Source of the DNA: Clavibacter nebraskensis NCPPB 2581 | GTDB taxonomy: Bacteria > Actinomycetota > Actinomycetes > Actinomycetales > Microbacteriaceae | Length of the DNA stretch: 64,000 bases | Assembly (NCBI RefSeq): GCF_000355695.1 | Contig: NC_020891.1 | Span: forward strand, 2,294,001 to 2,358,000 | Direction: 5' to 3' | Shown here: positions 15,565-23,687 of the stretch, piece after piece | How positions within the stretch are numbered: the first letter of the stretch is position 1 | Layout of the letters: the number at the start of each line of letters is the position of its first letter | Notes under the pieces: model-generated | What the model saw: the letters and a program-made list of their open reading frames with translations, nothing else | Told to the model about the DNA's origin: nothing | The model's database searches: none | Program-made: the position numbers and the translations under genes

Positions 15565-17223
15565 ATGGCTATACCCGCGGCCTTTGGCCACGACAACATT
15601 GGTCACCTACTTTCGGACAAACTGCTTACAGTGCCCCGTTTTCAACGTGGGTACTCATGGGTGGAACAGAATGTTCTCGAATTTTGGTCCGATATCAACC
15701 GAGCGCGGCAGGCTGGATCGACGTACTTCATGGGCACGGTGGTACTCGCGGTCGACCTTGAACACGCCGACAGAATGCTCATTGTCGATGGGCAGCAGCG
15801 CCTAACGACGACCGCCATACTGCTTATTGCAATTCGGGATAGACTTAACGAATTTGAACTAGGTGAGCAGTGGCGCTCAGTGCAACGCGAATACCTTGCC
15901 GATTACGTCCTGAGCCAAGAGTCCCACAAGCCCAAGCTAGTTCTTAGCCCTGCCGATTCTGGAGCTTTCGAAGATCTATTAGACATCGACAAAACCGTAT
16001 GCGCCCCTGGGCCCGTATTCGACGCCTACACCCTCCTGCGAGAGCGCATTGAGGCCCTGGCGCCAGACAAGTCGGACTACGCGGAGCTTCTTCAAATAGT
16101 CGAGTACCTGGCAACGTCCGTGCAGGTGCTAACGGCAACCGCAACCGACCTTTCCGAAGCCTTTGTGATTTTCGAGACCCTAAATGACCGAGGCGCGGAC
16201 CTGACAACTGCCGATCTCCTCAAGAACTTTTTGTTTAGTCAGGCCGGCAGCGCCAAAATAAGGGCCGTGGAAGAAGCCTGGGTGCGAATTTCAGGTGCCT
16301 TCAGCAAGTCGACAGATTTTGTACGATTCATTAGATTTGAGCACGTATCGCGTAAGGGTCAAGTCACAATGAGGGGGCTCTACAAGGCCATTCAAGGGGA
16401 TATTCCGGTACGCACAGGTGGTGTAATGGCATATCTAGATGGCCTTGAGCGCGCTCTTTCTATTTACACTGCCCTAAAAGAGCCCGACGACGCCTTTTGG
16501 TCCGCCAATTCGGTCGGAGTCAAAGACAGCCTGCTTGCATTTCGACGATTGGGATTGGAGAGCAATAGCCCACTTCTTCTTGCAGCTTTTGCCCATTGGA
16601 ACACAACGGATGCCACGCGCCTCGTTAATGTCGTTGCAAACTGGTCTGTGCGAGCTTGGGCCGCAGGCAATCTCGGAGGCGGTACAGCAGAAAAGGCTTT
16701 CAGTGAAGCAGCCGTGGCAATTGCCGACGGCAGCGCTACGGCAATCGACGAACTGAGACCATTCATGAAGGGCGTGGTTCCGGACGATTCCGGGTTCCGG
16801 GCAGCGTTCTTGGAACTTGGAGAACTTAATACCACGACAGCCAAGTACCTCTTGGGTCAACTTGAGCGCCAGTCCCGTCAGGATAGGGGTGCGAATACCG
16901 ATGCCTTGCCCGACTGGGCGAGCAGGACTGTTACAGTCGAGCACATTATTGCAAAGTCAAGCAAGGAAAGTGACTTCGATAGCGCAAACGAGTATCAAGC
17001 TTTCGAAGTTGCGCGTGATCGCGTACAGAACTTGACCCCACTCGAGAAGTCGCTTAATGCGGAGGCTAAGGACGGCAAGTTCGAAACAAAAAGCCCTCTC
17101 TACCTCAGGTCAGAGTTCGAATTAACGAAACTTGTTGGCGAGTCGCCAAGTTGGTCCTCAGTTGAAGGCGATGCCCGCAATGAAGCGCTCGCGGACATTG
17201 CGATTCGCGCTTGGCCCTACTAA
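15565..17223 (+). CDS. DUF262 and DUF1524/HNH protein, GmrS/GmrD-like
   Basis: A 552-residue protein joining two domains. The DUF262 domain starts with VPRFQRGYSW (23-32) and the ParB-like nucleotidase motif VDGQQRLTT (about 74-82), with ETLNDRGADLTTADLLKNFL near 200. The C-terminal DUF1524 HNH nuclease has VEHIIAKS near residue 458 and, after a spacer, NLTPLEKSLNAEA. Fused GmrS-GmrD proteins of this kind are Type IV, modification-dependent restriction enzymes, using NTP hydrolysis by DUF262 to control the HNH nuclease. The gene is far lower in GC than host genes and uses many A/T-ending codons. It has a clear AGGAG site and a perfect terminator hairpin. It lies outside the integrase-bounded element, so it may have arrived separately. 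Confidence 0.9.
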   Translation: MAIPAAFGHDNIGHLLSDKLLTVPRFQRGYSWVEQNVLEFWSDINRARQAGSTYFMGTVVLAVDLEHADRMLIVDGQQRLTTTAILLIAIRDRLNEFELGEQWRSVQREYLADYVLSQESHKPKLVLSPADSGAFEDLLDIDKTVCAPGPVFDAYTLLRERIEALAPDKSDYAELLQIVEYLATSVQVLTATATDLSEAFVIFETLNDRGADLTTADLLKNFLFSQAGSAKIRAVEEAWVRISGAFSKSTDFVRFIRFEHVSRKGQVTMRGLYKAIQGDIPVRTGGVMAYLDGLERALSIYTALKEPDDAFWSANSVGVKDSLLAFRRLGLESNSPLLLAAFAHWNTTDATRLVNVVANWSVRAWAAGNLGGGTAEKAFSEAAVAIADGSATAIDELRPFMKGVVPDDSGFRAAFLELGELNTTTAKYLLGQLERQSRQDRGANTDALPDWASRTVTVEHIIAKSSKESDFDSANEYQAFEVARDRVQNLTPLEKSLNAEAKDGKFETKSPLYLRSEFELTKLVGESPSWSSVEGDARNEALADIAIRAWPY

Positions 17224-17233
17224 GACAGGAAAC

Positions 17234-17267
17234 TGCAGCGGTGGCGATAATTGTCGCCACCGCTGCA
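17234..17267 (+). terminator. Intrinsic terminator of the DUF262 gene
   Basis: 17234-17247 pairs perfectly with 17254-17267 around the loop taattg: a 14-bp stem starting 11 bp after the stop, followed by an A/T-rich stretch (attgtgta). Confidence 0.75.
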
Positions 17268-17374
17268 ATTGTGTAGGTTCACGACAAGCCGCTAAGTCCT
17301 GCCAATCCCATCCAAGGGCGAGGCTCGGCACCCGGCCGAAACGGGCGAGCTGCGTTTAGCTGCGGAATCGGCCG

Positions 17375-17398
17375 TCAGTTGTTGAACCGAAACTCCAC
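17375..17398 (-). pseudogene. ychF-like 3' end left at the integrase-side junction
   Basis: Read leftwards from 17398 this gives GTG GAG TTT CGG TTC AAC AAC TGA, that is VEFRFNN-stop; the two preceding codons add N-V, giving VVEFRFNN. YchF proteins commonly end in VVEFRFNV or close variants. The intact ychF (30143-31213) instead ends VVEFRHS. The simplest reading is that insertion split ychF at its last codons and this is the displaced tail. It could also be the tail supplied by an earlier element at the same site, since TTT and CGG are not typical of host codon choice. Confidence 0.8.
17391..17398. repeat. Attachment-site core, integrase side (attL)
   Basis: AACTCCAC occurs here and at 30156-30163. 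The alignment extends: 14 of 16 bases match between CGAAACTCCACGACGT here and CGGAACTCCACCACGT there. It lies 24 bp upstream of the integrase start, where serine integrases usually keep one att end. Confidence 0.75.
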
Positions 17399-17413
17399 GA
17401 CGTTACGTCGTGG
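17395..17413. repeat. Perfect 9-bp inverted repeat overlapping attL
   Basis: CCACGACGT, one T, then ACGTCGTGG. It overlaps the att core and ends 9 bp before the integrase ATG. It could be an integrase-binding arm of the attachment site or an operator at the integrase promoter. No equivalent is present at the right end, so it belongs to one arm only. Confidence 0.6.
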
Positions 17414-17422
17414 TGAGGCATT

Positions 17423-18724
17423 ATGAGCACCATGACCAAGCGTGCCGCCCTGTACCTACGCCAATCCAAGTCCGATGACGAGGGCATCGAGCGCCAGACC
17501 GAGCGTACTGCCGCCCTGGCCACGGCCCGCGGCTGGCAGGTGGCCGACACGTTCATCGACAACGACGTGAGCGCCAGCAAGGCGCGCGGGAAGGACACCG
17601 CCTGGGGCCGGATGCTGGCAGCGTCGGACGAGCTTGATGTCGTGATCGGTGTGGACCTTGACCGCGTGGTGCGCTCTACCCGAGACCTGAATACGCTCAT
17701 CGACCACGGGCTGGCGCTGGTGACGCTCGACGGCGAGATCGACCTGACCACTGCGGATGGGGAGTTCCGGGCGTCCATGCTGGCCTCCATCGCCCGGTTC
17801 GAGGTCCGCCGCAAGGGCGAGCGACAGACCCGCGCCAACAGCCAACGGGCTGCGAAGGGCGGAGTGCCCAAGGGCGTGCGCCTGACCGGCTACACAACCG
17901 AGGGCCTGGTCGTCCACGACGAGGCTGCCGTGGTGCGGGCGCTCTTCGAGGGATTCGCCACCGGGCTGACGCTGCGCACGCTGTCCCGGGACCACGGCCT
18001 GACACCCAGCACCGTCCGCACAATCCTGACGAACCCCCGCTATGCCGGGCGGCGCGTCTACAAGGGAGAGATCGTCGGCACGGGTGACTGGGAGCCGCTG
18101 GTGCCGGGTGAGCTATTCGACAGCGTCAACCGCGGCCTGGCCGACCCCGCACGCAAGACCAACCGCACGGGTTCCACGGCACGTAAGCACCTGGGCACCA
18201 GCCTGTTCCGCTGCGGCGAGTGCAGCGATCACCCCACCGTGCGCACGGCGGGCTCGGGCGGCCGGTACTGGTGCCCGGCGTGCAGCCTGGTGCGGACGAT
18301 GTCCCCCATCGACCACTTCGTACTCCGCGTGGCAGAGGCCCGCCTCGCCGACCCGGCCTTCCTGGCGACGCTCTCGCCTGACGTGGACACCGACCCGCTG
18401 CGCGCCGAGCACGCCTCCCTCACCGAGCGCAAGGCGGACCTCGCTGGCCTGGTGGCAGACGGCACTATGTCGCGGGCCGACGTGAAGGGCGCGGTTGAGC
18501 GCCTGAACGCACGCATGGACGAGATCGACCGTGCGCTGGCTGGTGCGGACCGCCCGGTAGACATGGCCGCGGCGTACGCGAGCATGCTGGACGGCTTCGA
18601 CACGCTGGGCCTGGACCGACAACGGGCGCTGATCGACACCCTGATGACTGCCCATCTACTGCGGGCACCCCGGGGCAGGCGAGGCTTCGACCCGGACACG
18701 GTGCGCATTGTCTGGCGCAACTGA
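17423..18724 (+). CDS. Large serine recombinase (integrase)
   Basis: A 433-residue large serine integrase. The catalytic domain opens with ALYLRQSKSDDEGIERQ, catalytic S15; DLDRVVRSTRDLNTLI and GEFRASMLASIARFEVRRKGERQ carry the other active-site arginines and the long E-helix. The recombinase domain (about 150-245) includes TILTNPRYAGRRVYKG. A zinc ribbon follows with C264, C267, C284 and C287, then a coiled-coil arm (about 325-380) and a short tail. The order is standard, though 433 residues is at the short end of the family. Ribosome site GTGAGG lies just before the ATG. It sits beside attL and is the obvious enzyme for insertion into ychF. Confidence 0.93.
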   Translation: MSTMTKRAALYLRQSKSDDEGIERQTERTAALATARGWQVADTFIDNDVSASKARGKDTAWGRMLAASDELDVVIGVDLDRVVRSTRDLNTLIDHGLALVTLDGEIDLTTADGEFRASMLASIARFEVRRKGERQTRANSQRAAKGGVPKGVRLTGYTTEGLVVHDEAAVVRALFEGFATGLTLRTLSRDHGLTPSTVRTILTNPRYAGRRVYKGEIVGTGDWEPLVPGELFDSVNRGLADPARKTNRTGSTARKHLGTSLFRCGECSDHPTVRTAGSGGRYWCPACSLVRTMSPIDHFVLRVAEARLADPAFLATLSPDVDTDPLRAEHASLTERKADLAGLVADGTMSRADVKGAVERLNARMDEIDRALAGADRPVDMAAAYASMLDGFDTLGLDRQRALIDTLMTAHLLRAPRGRRGFDPDTVRIVWRN

Positions 18725-18779
18725 CCAGCTACTCGTACCCCGGCTATGCCAACCGTGTCCGGTCTGTCAGCATCAGGTC

Positions 18780-19331
18780 GTGGACACTGCTGCGCTCGTC
18801 ATCTCGATCATCGCCGTCATCATTGCTGGGGTAGGGGCGTTCCTTACGGACAGACGGTCGAAGCAGGCGCTGCAGGAGTCTCGGAAGGCGGTCACCACGG
18901 CGCTGTGGTCCGCTGTGCAGGAAGCGGTGCAGCGGCTCCTCGGCTTCGATCCAACGACTGGGCCAATCGACGAACGCCTCGCCAATCTGCGTATTGCCAT
19001 GATCGACCTAGCCGACGAGTACACCGAGTGGGACGGTCTTGACACATGGCTTGACGCCGAGCGCCTTCTCGGTGCAGCCACGGGGCGGCAGGTCATGGAA
19101 GCGGCAAAGCGTGACGACAACATGCAGCAGCGCCTCACGAACCTGGATCCGCTCATCAGCTGGGCGGGAGCCCTCAGCCAAAACCTCCGCCTCTTCCGCC
19201 GAACGGGGTACGACAAGGACGCCCTCGCCAAGCTGCGAGTGGCTGCCCTCGACAACATCAAGGACATACACGAGCGACACGGGTGGGACATGCCGCGCAC
19301 GTCCAACCCCCGCCTCCGACCGCTCAAGTAG
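18780..19331 (+). CDS. Small membrane-anchored protein of unknown function
   Basis: A 183-residue protein, start taken as GTG because the hydrophobic segment begins there (VDTAALVISIIAVIIAGVGAF). This single N-terminal membrane helix is followed by a basic stop-transfer (TDRRSKQ) and an all-helical cytoplasmic domain rich in charged residues, with two tryptophans near the middle. It follows the integrase by 55 bp in the same direction. I do not recognise a family; N-anchored helical proteins of this size are frequent cargo or accessory proteins on mobile elements. Confidence 0.55.
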   Translation: MDTAALVISIIAVIIAGVGAFLTDRRSKQALQESRKAVTTALWSAVQEAVQRLLGFDPTTGPIDERLANLRIAMIDLADEYTEWDGLDTWLDAERLLGAATGRQVMEAAKRDDNMQQRLTNLDPLISWAGALSQNLRLFRRTGYDKDALAKLRVAALDNIKDIHERHGWDMPRTSNPRLRPLK

Positions 19332-19392
19332 CCCTCGGATCGCCGCGGCCGCGGAGCGCCCTGACGAGATTACGAGCGCGATCTCGATCCGG

Positions 19393-19423
19393 CTGGGTAG
19401 CAGCGGCAACGCGTGCTACCCAG
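19393..19423. repeat. Hairpin, 10-bp perfect stem
   Basis: CTGGGTAGCA pairs with TGCTACCCAG across 11 nt. It lies 62 bp after the preceding stop and 63 bp before the GIY-YIG gene, so a weak terminator or an operator are both possible. Confidence 0.4.
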
Positions 19424-19485
19424 TGACGCTGCACGCCGCGTGGAGGCGTTGAGAGTGCGCCCATCACGGCGCGAGACAATCAGCT

Positions 19486-20034
19486 ATGGACACCAGGGCG
19501 GACGTGTGCACCGCGCTACTCGCTGCAACGCCTCAGGCCCCGATGGCGCTCGGATCCGAGCCCTCCACCGGCATCTACGCGTGGTGGGACGTTGGTGCAG
19601 CCCTTGCGCCGCACTACCCGGCTGACTTCCCTCGCGTAGATGCGGTACGCCCTCTCTACATCGGTGTAGCGCAGCGGCAGAGTCTGGCGGCGCGCGGTCT
19701 GAAGATGCACCTGAAGCGGACGCGCGTGTCGGGCCTCCGGCGGTCGCTTGCGGCCTTGCTTAGGGAAGAGCTGGATCTGTCGGCGCAGGTGATTCCGGCC
19801 AGGGGTGGCATGTTCGGCCTTACCGCCGCGGGTGACGCCGTACTGACAGACTGGATGCTCCGTCACCTTCGCGTGACCTGGGTTGCCCACCCCGTCCCCA
19901 AAAACATCGAGCGCGTTATTGTAGAGGCCGAAGTCCCTCCTCTGAACTACACGCATGCCACGCGAGGCCCCTACGCGACACACATGCGCGCCCTCCGGGC
20001 CGATCTTCGTGCGCTCGGCATGATCGGTCCCTGA
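19486..20034 (+). CDS. GIY-YIG nuclease-like protein
   Basis: A 182-residue protein with the two hallmark strands: TGIYAWWDVGAA near residue 28 and RPLYIGVAQ near residue 58, followed by the basic SLAARGLKMHLKR helix. The late glutamate-containing segment NIERVIVEAEVPPLNYTHATRGP matches the final catalytic part of GIY-YIG folds. It precedes a DNA methyltransferase by 187 bp in the same direction. A restriction enzyme and its protecting methyltransferase is one reading, as in Eco29kI- or Hpy188I-type pairs, but the protein is short and no specificity domain is obvious. Confidence 0.7.
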   Translation: MDTRADVCTALLAATPQAPMALGSEPSTGIYAWWDVGAALAPHYPADFPRVDAVRPLYIGVAQRQSLAARGLKMHLKRTRVSGLRRSLAALLREELDLSAQVIPARGGMFGLTAAGDAVLTDWMLRHLRVTWVAHPVPKNIERVIVEAEVPPLNYTHATRGPYATHMRALRADLRALGMIGP

Positions 20035-20221
20035 TCGGGTGCAACCCCCATGCACCTTGTCCTCAAGGGCCCCCTTCAGGCGCACATGCTCAGTACGCCA
20101 CACTTGCCCAAACCGAAGCGCACCGAGCACGGGAGCTGCTCGGCAGGCCACGCGGCCAACGTCGTCCGTTCAGGTTAGGGTTCGTTGCGTACCCACCGAT
20201 CGCTACAAGATACGAGGCCAA

Positions 20222-21358
20222 GTGAGCTCTGCTACCGCACCAGGACAAGCCCCCACGCCGAAGACGAAGGCCGACGGAGCGAACCTTGGACTGGTTGCAA
20301 CTAGCTCGCTCGACGCGTGGGCGCAGCGACTCGCCGCTCCCGAGTACAAGGTTGTCCGAGGAGACGCGCGGAGCACCGGTCTCGATGACGAGTCTGTGGA
20401 TCTAGTCGTGACGTCGCCGCCGTACTGGGCAAAACGCGACTATGGCCACGACGACCAAATCGGCCAAGAGTCAACTCCCGACGGGTACGTTGGGGCGATC
20501 CTCGAATGCCTGGAAGAGTGGAAGCGTGTTCTGCGCCCGACGGCGTCAATCTTCCTGAATGTGGGCGATACCTACCACAAACACTCTCTCGTCGGAATCC
20601 CGGCACGGATCGAGTACGAAGCCATAAAGCAGGGCTGGCGGATTCGTAACCGGATCATTTGGGCTAAAACGCAAGGCATGCCGGACCCTGTGAAGAATCG
20701 ACTGACCAACCGGCACGAGTACATCATCCATCTAACGATGCGCGAGTCGTACTACTATGATCTGCAGGGATATTCCGACCGTTTCGGCAATGGCACAAAT
20801 CCCGGAGACGTCTGGACCATCAATCCGGAGCGCAACATGGGAAAGCATCTTGCACCATTCCCACAAGAAATTGTGGAACGCGCTGTTGCGCTCGCAGCCC
20901 CCGAGCAGGTTTGTGCCGAGTGCCACACACCGCGCCGCCGAGTTCTAGAACGTACCGCCGATCTTGACCCCTCTCGTCCCCAGGCCAAACGCGCGATGGA
21001 ACTAGCAGCGCAACACGGCCTGACCGATGCGCATATCCGCGCAATTCAAGCCACGGGCGTTTCGGACGCAGGCAAAGCACTCAGGGTTCAGACGGGCACG
21101 GGCAGGAACTCTCTGGAAGTACAAAAGCTTGCCGCCGAGGCAAAGAAGGTCCTCGGAGGATATTTCCGAGAGTTCACTTTCGCCAAGAAGCGCACCGTCG
21201 GTTGGACTGATTGCGGGCACGGCGCCCCCGCGCGTGGAGTGGTACTCGACCCGTTCATGGGCACAGGGACCACCCTTCGGGCGGCGACCCGCCTCGGACG
21301 CGACGCCATCGGTGTTGACCTCGTGCCGCTGATGGATCAGCCTGACATTCTCATTTAG
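20222..21358 (+). CDS. DNA methyltransferase (beta class, N4-C or N6-A)
   Basis: A 378-residue enzyme, start at GTG after ACGAGG. The catalytic motif TSPPYWAKRDYG is at residues 64-75 and the AdoMet site DPFMGTGTT at about 343-351, so motif IV precedes motif I: the beta order. TSPPY is typical of N4-cytosine and some N6-adenine enzymes. Between them a CAEC pair and a late DCGH form a probable zinc knuckle interrupted by an 80-residue helical insert. It is convergent with mcrC; the two stops overlap by 4 bp. It may protect DNA from the GIY-YIG protein or mark DNA for discrimination by the McrBC-like enzyme. Confidence 0.88.
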   Translation: MSSATAPGQAPTPKTKADGANLGLVATSSLDAWAQRLAAPEYKVVRGDARSTGLDDESVDLVVTSPPYWAKRDYGHDDQIGQESTPDGYVGAILECLEEWKRVLRPTASIFLNVGDTYHKHSLVGIPARIEYEAIKQGWRIRNRIIWAKTQGMPDPVKNRLTNRHEYIIHLTMRESYYYDLQGYSDRFGNGTNPGDVWTINPERNMGKHLAPFPQEIVERAVALAAPEQVCAECHTPRRRVLERTADLDPSRPQAKRAMELAAQHGLTDAHIRAIQATGVSDAGKALRVQTGTGRNSLEVQKLAAEAKKVLGGYFREFTFAKKRTVGWTDCGHGAPARGVVLDPFMGTGTTLRAATRLGRDAIGVDLVPLMDQPDILI

Positions 21359-22716
21359 CGCGCTGCTATTCCGGCAAGGCTGCTAAGCGACGTAGCCATG
21401 TCTTCGAGAGCGGCATCAATGCCCTCATCCACTGACAGGTCAAGGCGGTAGTCGTAAACGTCGATTGTTTCGATACGCCCCACGTAGACCAGGCCTCGTT
21501 CACCTGATAACCAAGGGTGAATCAGCACAGTAAAGCCCAGCCCGTATCGCAGGGCATAGGTTACAGCTTGTTCAACTTCACCCCTATCCGGGAGTTGAGA
21601 GTTCTTACCCTTGTCGGTGTTCTTCACCTCAGCAATAAGCGACACATGGCCGTTCAATGTGCTAAAAACAATATCTGGTTGTGCCGAGCTTGGCTTGTGT
21701 GAAGCAAGAGCCGGCATTGGCGCCCCTAGCGGACTGGGCAAGACTTTTGGAACGTCGTAAAGGTCAATCTTGCCCTCTCGGTTCCCGTCGAGCACGCTCA
21801 ACGGCCAGCGCTTGCTAACGGCGTACTTTGCCAGACTCACGCGCACGAACTTTTCGAATAACTTATTGGTGTCAATTAGCAAGGATCCCATCTCGACATC
21901 ACTGCCACCAATATCCAGCGCTATTCCCTCCCCACGGACGATAAGCTTTGAAAGGTCTAAGACCGGGCGGTAGTAGGTGCGCGAGTCTGGAAGCGCATTC
22001 GAGCCTCTGACCTGGGGGTCGGAGAGGAACCGCATGTCGGGATCGTCTGACACTTCACTGAATGCAAGGAGTTGTCCAGCGAGCCGCGCGAGTCGGATGC
22101 GGTTCTTCGGATTTAGGCCTTTGCTAAGATAGGCATGTGTTACCTCCATCGCACTTTTCACGCATCGGTTGACAGGATTGTCGGTGGTCCGCTCGTGCCA
22201 AGAGTATGCCGCTTTGTTATGAACTCCACGCGCCGCGAACCGCTGAAGTGTTCGCGACATTTCCATTCGCCCATGCGGATAATGACCCTCGTCTTCCCGG
22301 CGCACGTAGGTGCGGAGGACACCCTCTAAGAGCAGCCCGTCCACATAGTCGATCAACGCCGTGGCGTATAGATCCATGGCCCAATCGTCAGCGGTCCCCT
22401 TACCTGAGTACTCACGCAACGCCGTTAGGGCGGTAAGCCCGTGACCCGTGTCGACCACCATGCGGGTCAGGTTCGCGAGCGGAACTCTCGGACTCACCCT
22501 GACGACCACTCGCTCATTAAGCGGAATGACCCCGACGTAAGAGGTCGCTTGCAGCCTGAGCTCACCCTTTACAAAGCTCGGGCGCAGAATGTCACGATTT
22601 TCGATTTCCGTGTTGAAAATCGCTTTATGCCCGGTGCCGACCCAAAGGTCCGCTGGGATCTTTAGAATCCCATACTCTACGACATCGACCACGGTGACGT
22701 CGTCGGGAGAGTCCAT
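21355..22716 (-). CDS. mcrC: McrC-family nuclease subunit
   Basis: A 453-residue McrC-like protein. The N-terminal half (LQATSYVGVIPLNERVVVRVSPRVPLANLTRMV) is the domain that binds the McrB ring. The centre includes RRNEDEG-like HYPHGRMEMSRTLQRFAARG and NRCVKSAMEV, typical of the family. The C-terminal nuclease has QPDIVFSTLNGHVSLIAEVKNTDK, with the PD...ExK triad D, E and K. McrC cleaves DNA and stimulates the GTPase of McrB. The ATG at 22716 shares its A with the stop of the upstream ATPase gene, giving tight coupling; a GTG three bases before is an alternative. Confidence 0.9.
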   Translation of the reverse strand: MDSPDDVTVVDVVEYGILKIPADLWVGTGHKAIFNTEIENRDILRPSFVKGELRLQATSYVGVIPLNERVVVRVSPRVPLANLTRMVVDTGHGLTALTALREYSGKGTADDWAMDLYATALIDYVDGLLLEGVLRTYVRREDEGHYPHGRMEMSRTLQRFAARGVHNKAAYSWHERTTDNPVNRCVKSAMEVTHAYLSKGLNPKNRIRLARLAGQLLAFSEVSDDPDMRFLSDPQVRGSNALPDSRTYYRPVLDLSKLIVRGEGIALDIGGSDVEMGSLLIDTNKLFEKFVRVSLAKYAVSKRWPLSVLDGNREGKIDLYDVPKVLPSPLGAPMPALASHKPSSAQPDIVFSTLNGHVSLIAEVKNTDKGKNSQLPDRGEVEQAVTYALRYGLGFTVLIHPWLSGERGLVYVGRIETIDVYDYRLDLSVDEGIDAALEDMATSLSSLAGIAAR

Positions 22717-23687
22717 CACGAGGTGGCCTCAGCCTCAGCTTCCGTCGCCGCCACTATGGCGTCTTCAGCCGTGGACGTTTCGAATAGTTGCTCCCAAGCC
22801 GCGAACATTTCTACCCGCATGTTGTCGTCGCGACGGAAGGCGCGTTGTACGAGGTACCGGAGCTGGTAGTTCCACAGGCTTCGTAGGGATTCTTCGTCAT
22901 AGGCCGCCCAGAGATACGCATGGCCCACTGAAGCAGCCGGGTTGCGCTCGGCCATCGCGTTAATGCGGCGAAACCACCCGATGACACGGGTCTTCAAACC
23001 CTCGTCCATGCCGTTTTCTGTGAGCCGCTCCGCCAGCACGCTGGGATCAGGGTCCATGGTGATCTTCGCAAATCGGCGCTCGAATGCCGCGTCCACCTCG
23101 TCCACCCCCCGATCAAAAGGATTCATCGTCGCGATGACGATGAGGTTTGAAGGGACAACGATCTCCTCGCCATTTGCGATATTGAAACGGAACTCGCGCT
23201 TGCTCCGCTCGATGTAGGTTAATGCTTCCCCGAACACACGGCCCACATCGGCCCGCGACAGCTCATCAATGACCAGCACGTACAGTTCATTTCGGTTCTT
23301 ATCAGCAGCGCGGACCATTCGGAGGAACGGGCCGTCTTTAGGCACGAACCCAGTCTTGGTCGGGGCGAAGCCGATCATGAAATCTTCGTACTGATAGCTT
23401 CCGTGGAATTGAACGTAAGAGCGCCGTTCCTCGTCGCCGCCGACGATGATCTCGGCCGCTGCCTTGGCGTAGTAGGTCTTTGATGTTCCGGGAGGCCCCG
23501 TGAGAATGACGCCGCCGTATCGCTGCGCCTGTTCAACGATCTCCTGCACGTGCGGGTCGTCGTCTTGCACTACCGGCGCATCGGGAAGTGACGATGCGTG
23601 CCCTGCCGCTGCAGCCGCCAGGACGCCAATACCTAAGTCGTCTGCCGTCAAATGGCGAGCGCCGGAGTAAGTGGGTAAGTCAGCCAA
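22716..23687 (-). CDS. mcrB: McrB-like AAA+ GTPase subunit
   Basis: A 323-residue AAA+ protein. Walker A is GPPGTSKT (64-71); Walker B and the following helix read VIDELSRADVGRVFGE; NPFDRGVDEVDAAFERRF gives sensor and arginine-finger residues close to the McrB pattern. There is almost no N-terminal DNA-recognition domain, unlike E. coli McrB, so recognition must come from another protein, probably the 215-residue neighbour. The chosen start is TTG at 23687 because an ideal GGAGG lies 6 nt before it and overlaps the neighbour's stop; ATG at 23735 has no ribosome site and would overlap by 56 bp. Confidence 0.88.
   Translation of the reverse strand: MADLPTYSGARHLTADDLGIGVLAAAAAGHASSLPDAPVVQDDDPHVQEIVEQAQRYGGVILTGPPGTSKTYYAKAAAEIIVGGDEERRSYVQFHGSYQYEDFMIGFAPTKTGFVPKDGPFLRMVRAADKNRNELYVLVIDELSRADVGRVFGEALTYIERSKREFRFNIANGEEIVVPSNLIVIATMNPFDRGVDEVDAAFERRFAKITMDPDPSVLAERLTENGMDEGLKTRVIGWFRRINAMAERNPAASVGHAYLWAAYDEESLRSLWNYQLRYLVQRAFRRDDNMRVEMFAAWEQLFETSTAEDAIVAATEAEAEATS

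Noticed and set aside
15132-17400. tRNA gene as the integration target
   Set aside because: No cloverleaf-like sequence or CCA-type end was found at either border; the target is ychF.
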